46,212 nt of DNA from an uncultured Collinsella sp. (GTDB taxonomy: Bacteria > Actinomycetota > Coriobacteriia > Coriobacteriales > Coriobacteriaceae): assembly GCA_900554455.1 (NCBI GenBank), contig USHT01000001.1, forward strand, positions 1 to 46,212, read 5' to 3'. The translations under genes were made by a program, and so were the position numbers. Positions within the stretch are counted from its first letter, which is position 1; each line of letters opens with the position of its first letter. A model generated the notes under the pieces. The model saw only the letters and a program-made list of their open reading frames with translations, was not told the DNA's origin and made no database searches. Shown piece after piece: positions 16,501-22,992 of this stretch.

Positions 16501-16719
16501 AAGTCGTTCCATGTCGATTGTGGCGCGCTCGAGATGCCCTATGCCAAGACCGATGCCTATGCTGCGCTCGAGGCGAGCCGCAGAGCCCTTACCATCGCCG
16601 GCGTGGACGGCACGCGTCTGGCTTGCGCTCGTACCGAGGACGACCTGCCCCACAATGTCAACCCGACGAACATTGCTACGGTATCCGAGGTCGTGACCGA
16701 GGTTATCCGCCGTTCGTAG
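13549..16719 (+). CDS. M28-like membrane protein split by a large disordered insertion
   Basis: A 1056-residue protein. The start at 13549 has GGAG five bases upstream; the longer frame from 13399 has no support. Residues 1-235 look like the first half of an M28 aminopeptidase, with VVVAHYDSPRAE (H138-x-D140) and GAVCNKSSVAAML near 219-231. They are interleaved with about four hydrophobic segments (roughly 55-72, 77-95, 160-180, 185-205). From about 235 to 905 is an acidic low-complexity region rich in Glu, Ala, Gln, Pro and Ser. The remaining 145 residues resume the M28 pattern (HDIWFVATGASDCDGAG, FINLESVGAG, DDLPHNVNPTN). Two catalytic positions look altered: the metal-bridging Asp is Cys, and the Glu-Glu pair is Ser-Asp. 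Peptidase activity is therefore doubtful. Confidence 0.75.
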   Translation: MANTQNYINHLLQNTGITPACSEEERLAAEDIAQIFRNHGFDPEVQEFNAPAPSRLAFAVTGILAFAGALLMGIGGGIGLVGTLLAVVGAVLYVLERTGHPVVSRLGKTGVSQNVIAYHKASGPLASPRNRPVVVVAHYDSPRAELLAREPYASYRALIAKLLPVATVAPAAVAILRILPLPGALKVLLWIVAILASLVALANAANIISNRHILPYTSGAVCNKSSVAAMLGVMDNVAPFQGENEFPDDVPFDTYFGEQKRRAEEMARAAAEYAAAQQQNDYGNTIEYEEPTYAEDEFGQPIAPDAQTEPEQGEAFDEQIEGFEGASADETLIGAIVPEDQNQAVQAEEFNDEVPAAEPAEEPAAAEPKLYRNAAGNIRFGSDAIRALGMLPESCTLDYEEGEEPMFEPEPAPVVTADDESAAVTAAVAEPEAVSAIDPAAGLDILAPAAPAQDVADESDDDYVEQPRRVSYESDTDFSAEIPAATPHADIASAFSSIGASASSFFKGALAKGRKFVDDFEEKRAAAREAAEQEAIAQQQAAEAARERAAQEFEQNEAMQSGPVDAAEATTSFESQQPTSADVVEATTSFEAQQHVDSTMSFDAAQFDSTITFEKQGTAIAEPLPVSDEQGDAAGDGEPIDAAEIQDATEDESVEANSDEEQYATAEQDDSTEVEQEEVPAVSETPETDESRPYSTQIFTMPTPSGSGATVANVAPTQDETVDSLMAQISSQASPRPQMNVPDPASAPSPAPSSSPLASVPDPSLPSMKQANVASRTSLFDLPDPSAQANDPFATAQGPEPTSAPVAPPMPVASGAQPIETISAPAPAAPKSRKRGLGGLFGRKKKNEQDSMSDWLGVEDDYDAKKSGRGIGSWDNFEDDNDGWKGGATSSDGASSEDMLSAVASMGDDELLGHDIWFVATGASDCDGAGMKAFLASHRDKLRGVFFINLESVGAGRLSVVTVEGEQQLLKGDRRIMNLVSKVCKSFHVDCGALEMPYAKTDAYAALEASRRALTIAGVDGTRLACARTEDDLPHNVNPTNIATVSEVVTEVIRRS

Positions 16720-16740
16720 ACGGAGCTCTAAGGAGTCAAC

Positions 16741-16959
16741 GTGTTTTCGTATATTAAGCGCCATTGGCCTGTCTACGTGATTTTGACCTTGATTGCCATT
16801 GCGTTAGGATTTGGGGCTGCCTACATCGTGGGTGCAAAGGGCTCGACCCCCGCCTCCGCAATCAGCGAAGAGGTGGAGCAAGAACAGAGTACGGGTGCCG
16901 ATGGGATTCCTGAGTCCGAGCAGGCAATCGTTGATGGTGGATCTTCGTCTGCAGAGTAG
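16741..16959 (+). CDS. small single-pass membrane protein
   Basis: A 72-residue protein with a basic N-terminus (MFSYIKRHWP) and one hydrophobic helix (VYVILTLIAIALGFGAAYIVGA, about residues 11-32). An acidic extracytoplasmic tail rich in Glu, Ser and Gly follows. The GTG start has AAGGAG upstream. It lies 21 bp after the M28-like gene and before a terminator, so the two are probably one operon and the proteins may interact at the membrane. No family recognised. Confidence 0.75.
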   Translation: MFSYIKRHWPVYVILTLIAIALGFGAAYIVGAKGSTPASAISEEVEQEQSTGADGIPESEQAIVDGGSSSAE

Positions 16960-16980
16960 ATACGACGATTTAAATGATTG

Positions 16981-17017
16981 AAAGCGGGCGAGCCGGGGGA
17001 CTGGCGCGCCCGCTTTT
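16981..17017 (+). terminator. terminator after the M28-like operon, possibly bidirectional
   Basis: AAAGCGGGCG (16981-16990) pairs with CGCCCGCTTT (17007-17016), followed by TTT. It lies between the small membrane protein gene and the convergent adhesin gene (ending at 17026), so it may serve both. Confidence 0.85.
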
Positions 17018-17025
17018 TCATTGCG

Positions 17026-20000
17026 CTAGTGCTTCTTTGGGATCGACCTAAGGCGAGCGAACCATAGGGCTGCGGCACCCGAGGTCAGGAGCGCGGTGAT
17101 GCAGGCGGCGATGGGAACTGGTCCTGTTGCCGGCAGGTCCTGCGGTAGGGTACAGCGTTGAATGACGCTGTCCTCGTCATGTGACTCAAGTTCATCGCCG
17201 CCGCCGTTGCGGCAAAGATCGACGCGTGCGCTGTTGGTGAGTGCGGTTTGGGGCGTATAAGCCGACGTCGCCTGCATGTGCACGATTGCGCCCCGAGCGT
17301 CTGTGCCAAGGATTGCTTTGGCATCGTCAAGGTCGTCGTGCTCATCTTTGAGATCATCGCGGGTCCAAGAATCCGCATCGCTTCGAGTCGTAAAGTCGGC
17401 GGCTACCGCACCGTATTCAATTCGAATGCCTGTTACGACGGTATTGGATGCAAGGTCGAGCTCTTCCACCTCGAGTGTGGTGGATTCCGTGGTCGAGATA
17501 TCCGCCTTCCAGAGGTGCCAACCGTCGTAATCGACGAGGCGACAGTCCTCACCCAGGCTCTCTTTTACTTCGTCGGACTCAAGCCAAGGATTTTCGTGCC
17601 CATCGTCAAGTGTCGCGTTTGCCGGCTCATCGACGTCTGTCGAGTCCAACGGCGTCGTGCGATACCACACGTTGCACAGACCGTTGAGGTCGCCGATGGC
17701 GACGGGGGTTTCGATTGAGACGAATCTCGCTGTATCGTCCTCGGCACACTCAAGATCATCGGTAATTGTGAACTCATCAACCCAGGTAGCTGAATCGTTT
17801 CGAGCGTCGATGGTATAGGAGAAAAGCCCATCACTATTGGTTTGCGTCGTGGCGCGGTTTTTACCATCGCCGTTAGCCAACAGGCCCTTTTCGATAGGTT
17901 GGACAAGTTCCTGACGCTTGTCGACCTGCCCCTTGATCTCGATGGGCGCATCCTTCATCGCGACGGATTGGACTTCTCCCGTATCCTTTATTTCAAACGT
18001 TATCTCCTCGGCAAGGTCATAGGTCCGCGGAGACATCATTTCGCGCAACGAGTAGGTGCCGGGTGCAAGATGTTCGACGCGGTGCGGCTTGTCGGATGAG
18101 GTCCAGGAGTCTATTTCGGTTTTATCGGGACCATATAAGGTGAGCTGTGCGCCTTCCACTTCCTGCTCACCGCTTGCATCGACCTTGGAGATATCAACCT
18201 TGGTGTAATCGTCGGATACGTTAAGCCGTGCTTCTACAACGGGTGTTTTCTGGTCGGCATAAGTAAGGTCGACAATATGGGTTGTCTGATCGAGCAAGAA
18301 GCCTGCCGGCGCTTGAGTCTCGACAACCTCGTAGCGTGCGGTGCCAGATCCCAGTGGGAGGTTGTCCGCGCGTGCTTCTCCAGTTTCATCCGTCGTGACG
18401 GTCGCGACGGTCTCACCGTCGAGCGCGGCAATGCTACCGTCGGGGCGCACGATATCACCCGAGGCACGGATCTCAAAGACGGCGCCCGCGAGGCTGCTGC
18501 CGTCTATGGCATCGGTTTTAACGATCCTGATGTTTCCGGTCGCGGCGTGGTCATAATACGAGGCGATTGCAACGGGCGTTAGGTTCATGTCGGCGGGTAT
18601 GTTTACCTCGATCTCTTCGCCGACAAGATAGGGCTCTTTGGCCGAGGTTTCGCGTACATAATAGGTGCCCGGCATGAGCGATTCGGGCAGTGTGACGGTG
18701 CCGGTCGCGTCAGTCGTAAAGGTGTCCATTACGTTATGTGCTGGATACCAGCAAGTTTGTGAGACAGGTTCATGATTGCTGTCGAGGAGTTGGAAGGTGA
18801 ATCCGGCTAGTGGAACAGAAGCGCCTGTTTGGGCATCGCGTTTTACAATCTGGAGATGCGTCGACAGCGCGTGGTTGTCCACAATATATTGAAGCTCGGC
18901 CCCGTCGGAAATCTGATTGGCCCCGACGGTCCATTCCCCTGCACGTTTAAAACCCTCGGGGACGGTTTCCGGAACCTCGCGAATCGTGTAGCCGGCACGG
19001 TCGTATGGGACAGCTCCGTGGACACCGGCGGGTCGCTTGCCTGTGCCGAACCATGCTTCGGGCTGATCTTTGGTGGAGGCAAAGCCATAGATGTTTGTGG
19101 TCAGTGTGCCAACAACCTGCTGAGAGCTGTTGCTGACAACCTCAAAGACAACACCACCCGCCGGCTGCTCCAGGCCGGATTGGTCGCTATTGCCGTAATC
19201 CTTGAATTTGGAAATCTCAAGGTCAAACGCAATGGGGATATCGGAAATGCGAGATTCGATCTCGACCACGCCTGAATCGCCGAGCTGGTCGGCTCCAACG
19301 GTATAGGTCCAGCTGTCGTTGGATGGCAGGTAGCCCTCGGGGGCTTTTGATTCGTAGATGGTAAAGGTTCCTAAGGGGACATCGGCGAGGGTGGCCTGAC
19401 CGCTTTCGTCGGTCGTGAGGATTTGCGCCCATCCAGGGGTTGATTGCGACACACACGTGAACTCTGCTCCTGCGAGTGAAGATCCCACCTGGGGCCGGCA
19501 TTCGTCGCGGCATCGAGTTTTACGATACGCAGGTTGATGGTGCCGGGCTGTTCATCAATGGCGACCCGCCCGCCGTCATTCCCCGTGGTAAAGGCGATGC
19601 GATCGTGGCGGGGGACATAGCCGGCCGGCTCCTTCGTTTCAACTAGGTAGTATGCCGTGTTGGGCAGAAGTGTTGCTTGCGCTCGACCGTTGCTGTCCAT
19701 CTTGATGGTGCCGACACGCGCGCCGCTGGCGCTCTCAAAAATATCGAATGTTGCCCCGGTAAACTGATAGGTATTGTTTCCGCTGGTAATAACGGTGTTC
19801 GCAGACTGCTTTTGGAAGGAAACAGAGACCGCCGGCAGTACATAGAGCATGTCTTGACGTTTGCTGCCGCCCGATACGGCCCCTAGATAGCGTCGCGCGC
19901 GGTGCGGAGCGGCTTTGATGCCTCCTGATTTTGCGCTGTCGTGGAGCCACCGCGCAGCCGCCACGACTTCATTGTCGGCGGTAAAGTGTCCGCTCTTGGT

Positions 20001-20456
20001 TTTACCCTGAGCGGTCGTGTAGGAGTAGGTGCCGTCGACATGGGTAGTGCCGTTGAGCATCCATACGGCAAGCTGGGTGGCGGCGCGGGCGCGATCGGGT
20101 GAAAGATGGTAACCGCCAAACGACGTGGTGGTGGGATATCCGTGACAAACGATTGCCGCGAACTCGTCGTCGAGCCACACCCAGCCTTGATCAAAGTTGA
20201 GCCATGGGCCGCCCGGTTTGGTGGGGCCGGGGCGCTCCTGGTTCATGCAGTAGGCAATCGAGGTGTCTTGAGCTTCATACTTGCCGATGAAGAAGGGTCC
20301 ACAATCATCGCTAATAGTGCGGAAGCCGAGCTGGTCGTGGCCATCGACGGCAAATGCGGCTCCCGGTGCCAGGCAGCCGAAAAGCAGGAAGAGGAGCAGG
20401 AGCAGCGGACCTGTTGCGATTGCGCTGTGGACAGAGTGCGTGGGTGCGTTGGACAT
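17026..20456 (-). pseudogene. thioester/SpaA-repeat LPXTG surface adhesin, interrupted by a -1 frameshift
   Basis: A cell-wall-anchored adhesin of 1143 residues if one base is restored. It begins with a signal peptide (LLLLLFLLFGCLAPGAAFA). A Cys-Gln thioester domain follows, with Cys70 in IAYCMNQ and Gln128 in ATQLAVWM; such domains can bond covalently to host surfaces. About six SpaA/CnaB repeats follow, each with a (V/I)xK start and an E-x-x-AP-x-GY type end (KLDAAT, SKFKDYGN, VKRDAQTG, VKTDAIDG, SKVDASGE). The C-terminus is a sortase signal LPATG, a hydrophobic helix and RLRSIPKKH. The frame breaks in repeat 2 at GGGG 19491-19494: restoring one C on the coding strand reads through as NAGPQVGSSLAGAEF. 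No sortase gene is in the window. AAGGAG precedes the ATG. Confidence 0.88.
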
Positions 20457-20710
20457 GGCTGCTCCTTATCCCTCGTGCGCCGCACGGGGAGGCTGCGACG
20501 CGTAGGATGAGGCTACCCCCGAGGTTCATGCGGGTAAGTACCGGAGCCTGACCAAAAGCTTGCCCAATTCCTGACAAATTGAGCTCAAATACAACAATCA
20601 AGCAAAAGCGCAGGTAGAAGATAAGGAGAACAGGAGGTCAAAGGTCCTCATCTCCACAATTGACGCGATTTTCAAACGAATCTCCATAGCTAAAACAAGC
20701 ATCGCCACCC
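20457..20710. other. intergenic stretch upstream of the adhesin gene
   Basis: About 250 bp between the adhesin start and the tRNA-Gly promoter. Apart from the adhesin Shine-Dalgarno at its left edge, I see no gene and no clear promoter pair on either strand. Confidence 0.5.
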
Positions 20711-20740
20711 TTGTATCGAACAAGACAACCGCGTTATACT
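20711..20740 (+). promoter_or_regulatory. tRNA-Gly promoter
   Basis: TTGTAT (20711-20716) and TATACT (20735-20740) with an 18-bp spacer, 13 bp before the mature tRNA 5' end. Confidence 0.65.
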
Positions 20741-20753
20741 ATCCCCCACATAT

Positions 20754-20828
20754 GCGGGCATCGCCAAGTGGTAAGGCATCAGCTTCCCAAGCTGACACTC
20801 GCGGGTTCGAGTCCCGTTGCCCGCTCCA
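20754..20828 (+). tRNA. tRNA-Gly (anticodon CCC)
   Basis: A full cloverleaf can be drawn. Acceptor GCGGGCA (20754-20760) pairs with TGCCCGC (20818-20824); discriminator T, then genome-encoded CCA. The anticodon stem TCAGC/GCTGA encloses loop TTCCCAA, giving CCC. The T-arm is CGGGTTCGAGTCCCG. A strong terminator follows. Confidence 0.96.
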
Positions 20829-20840
20829 GCTAGAAGCACA

Positions 20841-20873
20841 AGCACGGCACCATTACGGTGCCGTGCTTTTTTC
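20841..20873 (+). terminator. terminator after tRNA-Gly
   Basis: AGCACGGCACC (20841-20851) pairs perfectly with GGTGCCGTGCT (20857-20867) around ATTAC, followed by a T run. Confidence 0.92.
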
Positions 20874-20883
20874 AATAAAGCGC

Positions 20884-21020
20884 CGGGACTCGAACCCGAC
20901 AGGGTGCGAGCGTAAAGCAAACGCGAAGCGTTTGTAGCGAGCAGGCGAAGGCGCCGACAGGCGCCTGAAGCCGGTGCGGATTTGCGAAGCAAATACGCGG
21001 ATGTCCCGTTGCCCGCTCCA
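20884..21020 (+). repeat. tRNA-Gly 3'-end cassette (hairpin array with duplicated tRNA end)
   Basis: After the tRNA terminator comes a T-arm-like element GGGACTCGAACCCG (20885-20898). Three hairpins follow: CAAACGCGAAGCGTTTG at 20918-20934, one built from GGCGCC/GGCGCC near 20950-20965, and ATTTGCGAAGCAAAT near 20980-20994. It ends in GTCCCGTTGCCCGCTCCA (21003-21020), an exact 18-bp copy of the tRNA-Gly 3' end (20811-20828), 192 bp downstream. A cassette of the same architecture follows tRNA-Lys. No protein gene lies inside. Confidence 0.7.
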
Positions 21021-21100
21021 TCGAGTGCGGGAGACATGGGGACGGCCAATTCAACAAAGTCTTCCCCATCGTCTCCGTGAATCCGAGGATATCGACCGCA
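21021..21100. repeat. imperfect inverted repeat with a TGGGGA core
   Basis: GGAGACATGGGGA (21030-21042) and TCCCCATCGTCTCC (21063-21076) pair with a single one-base bulge around a 20-nt loop. The arms resemble the core of the REP-like palindrome at 43424-43475. There is no T tail, so a terminator role is unlikely. No coding potential is visible here. Confidence 0.55.
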
Positions 21101-21151
21101 GCCGGTGCGTATTTGTGAAGCAAATGCGCAGACGTCCCCATGCCCGCTCCA
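21101..21151 (+). repeat. second, diverged copy of the 51-bp cassette end
   Basis: These 51 bases match 20970-21020 at all but 7 positions. They contain the hairpin ATTTGTGAAGCAAAT and end in a variant of the tRNA-Gly 3' end (GTCCCCATGCCCGCTCCA). The repeat unit length is 131 bp start to start. This suggests repeated insertion or duplication at the tRNA end. Confidence 0.7.
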
Positions 21152-21253
21152 ATTCCAAAATGTTAGGTTAATGCCTACTGCCCATACTTGCACCTGCGCA
21201 CGGTACAATGGTTGGGTTACGACCAACGTGCCAATAACCAAAAAGGAGCCGCT

Positions 21254-22600
21254 ATGATCGATCGCTATACCCGCCCGGAGATGGGACACATCTTCTCCCT
21301 CGAGAACAAGTACGCCATTTGGCAGGAAATCGAGGTTCTGGCCTGCGAGGCCCAGGCGGAGCTCGGCAAGATCGGTATTTCCAAAGACGAGGCCCAGTGG
21401 ATCCGCGACCATGCCAACTTTGAGAAGGCGAAGGTCGATGAGATCGAGGAAGTCACGCGCCACGACGTCATTGCCTTCCTGACCAACATGAAGGAATACA
21501 TCGATGCCGATGTTCCCGAGGGCGACCCCAAGCCCAGCCGCTGGGTTCACTATGGCATGACCAGCTCGGATCTGGGCGACACGGCCCTGTGCTACCAGCT
21601 CACCCAGGCCTGCGACCTGATCATCGAGGACGTCAAGAAGCTCGGCGAGATTTGCAAGCGTCGCGCCTTTGAGGAGCGCAACACGCTCTGCGCCGGCCGT
21701 ACTCATGGCATCCATGCCGAGCCGATGACCTTCGGCATGAAGTTTGGCTCTTGGGCCTGGGAGCTCAAGCGCGATCTGGATCGTCTTGAGGACGCCCGCA
21801 AGAATGTTGCCTTCGGTGCTATCTCGGGCGCTGTCGGCACGTACAGCTCCATCGAGCCGTTTGTCGAGGAGTACGTCTGCGAGCACCTGGGCCTGGTCCA
21901 CGATCCCCTGTCCACGCAGGTCATCAGCCGCGATCACCATGCCTACCTTGCCGGCGTGCTTGCCACTACAGCGGCCACCTGTGAGCGCATCGCTACCGAG
22001 GTTCGCAATCTACAGAAGACCGATACGCTCGAGGCCGAGGAGCCGTTCCGTAAGGGCCAAAAGGGCAGCTCAGCCATGCCGCACAAGCGCAACCCCATCA
22101 CCATGGAGAAAGTCTGCGGTCTGTCGCGCGTCGTGAAGTCCAACGCCCAGGTTGCCTTCGATAACGTCGCCCTGTGGCACGAGCGTGACATTTCGCACTC
22201 CTCTGCCGAGCGCGTCGCCCAGGCCGACAGCTTCATCGCCCTCGACCACATGTTCCAGTGCCTCATCCGCGTTATCGACGGCCTGCAGCTGTATCCCGCC
22301 CGCATGATGGCCAACCTCAATAAGACCCGCGGCCTCATCTTCTCTTCCAAGGTACTGCTCGCCCTCGTCGACACGGGCATCACCCGCGAGGACGCGTACG
22401 CCATTGTGCAGGAGAACGCCATGGCAACCTGGCACGAGGTGCAGGATTGTGTCTCCGGCCCCACCTTTAAGGAGCGTCTCGAGGCCGACCCGCGCTGCAC
22501 CGTCAGTCAGGAGAAGCTCGACGAGATCTTTGATCCATGGGACTTCCTCACCCGTATCGACACGGTCTTTGATCGTCTGGAGCAGCTGAGCTTCGAGTAG
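21254..22600 (+). CDS. purB: adenylosuccinate lyase
   Basis: A 448-residue enzyme of the fumarase/aspartase superfamily that acts twice in purine synthesis (SAICAR to AICAR, adenylosuccinate to AMP). N-terminal MIDRYTRPEMGHIFSLENKY, then RTHGIHAEPMTFGMKF with the catalytic histidine region, and the superfamily signature GSSAMPHKRNP are all present. The ATG at 21254 follows AAAAGGAG; an upstream in-frame ATG at 21188 lies in the promoter area. A TACAAT -10-like element lies at 21204-21209 but lacks a well-placed -35. Length is normal. Confidence 0.97.
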   Translation: MIDRYTRPEMGHIFSLENKYAIWQEIEVLACEAQAELGKIGISKDEAQWIRDHANFEKAKVDEIEEVTRHDVIAFLTNMKEYIDADVPEGDPKPSRWVHYGMTSSDLGDTALCYQLTQACDLIIEDVKKLGEICKRRAFEERNTLCAGRTHGIHAEPMTFGMKFGSWAWELKRDLDRLEDARKNVAFGAISGAVGTYSSIEPFVEEYVCEHLGLVHDPLSTQVISRDHHAYLAGVLATTAATCERIATEVRNLQKTDTLEAEEPFRKGQKGSSAMPHKRNPITMEKVCGLSRVVKSNAQVAFDNVALWHERDISHSSAERVAQADSFIALDHMFQCLIRVIDGLQLYPARMMANLNKTRGLIFSSKVLLALVDTGITREDAYAIVQENAMATWHEVQDCVSGPTFKERLEADPRCTVSQEKLDEIFDPWDFLTRIDTVFDRLEQLSFE

Positions 22601-22626
22601 GTTCGGGCATAACGTTAGCTTTTTAG

Positions 22627-22664
22627 GGCGCTTTGCTGGTAATGTGTGTTGCCGGCAAAGCGCC
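22627..22664 (+). terminator. stem-loop after purB (weak terminator)
   Basis: GGCGCTTTGCTGG (22627-22639) pairs with CCGGCAAAGCGCC (22652-22664) with one G-T pair. There is no T run after it, so it may act as an mRNA-end-stabilising hairpin instead. Confidence 0.5.
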
Positions 22665-22728
22665 TCGTTGCATTTAGGGAAAGACGGGGATAATAGTCGT
22701 CTCGAATAACATTCTGAGAGGGGATCGC

Positions 22729-22992
22729 ATGATTTCGTTTGATTACAAGCCTCAGGGCGTGTGTGCTCGCAATATTCACCTTGACCTTTCCGATGACGGC
22801 AACAAGGTGGTGGGCGTTGAGTTTACCGGCGGCTGCGACGGCAATCTCAAGGCAATCTCCAAGCTGGTCGAGGGCGCTCCTGCCGATCGCGTAATCGAGG
22901 TTCTCGCCGGTAATACCTGCGGTATGAAAAAGACCTCCTGCGCCGACCAGCTTACGCGCGCTATCGAGGCCGCTCGCGCCGAGATCGCCTAA
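22729..22992 (+). CDS. TSCPD-domain protein
   Basis: An 87-residue protein of the stand-alone TSCPD family. The domain also occurs at the C-terminus of some B12-dependent ribonucleotide reductases. The conserved patterns are FDYKPQGVCARNI, GGCDGNLKAI, GNTCGMKKTSCADQL (the name-giving TSC-D motif) and a final helix. Cysteines at about 12, 36, 64 and 70 could bind metal or form redox pairs; the function is not established. GAGAGG precedes the ATG. Its stop overlaps the next start as TAATG, implying coupled translation with a Tat lipoprotein. Confidence 0.9.
   Translation: MISFDYKPQGVCARNIHLDLSDDGNKVVGVEFTGGCDGNLKAISKLVEGAPADRVIEVLAGNTCGMKKTSCADQLTRAIEAARAEIA

Noticed and set aside
20884..21151. 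CRISPR array as an explanation for the repeats
   Set aside because: Only two diverged 51-bp units, no unique spacers of constant length and no cas gene; the repeats end in tRNA sequence instead.
20690..21940. 416-codon minus-strand open frame over purB, the repeats and tRNA-Gly
   Set aside because: It runs antisense through a tRNA gene and a conserved enzyme gene, which a real gene would not do.
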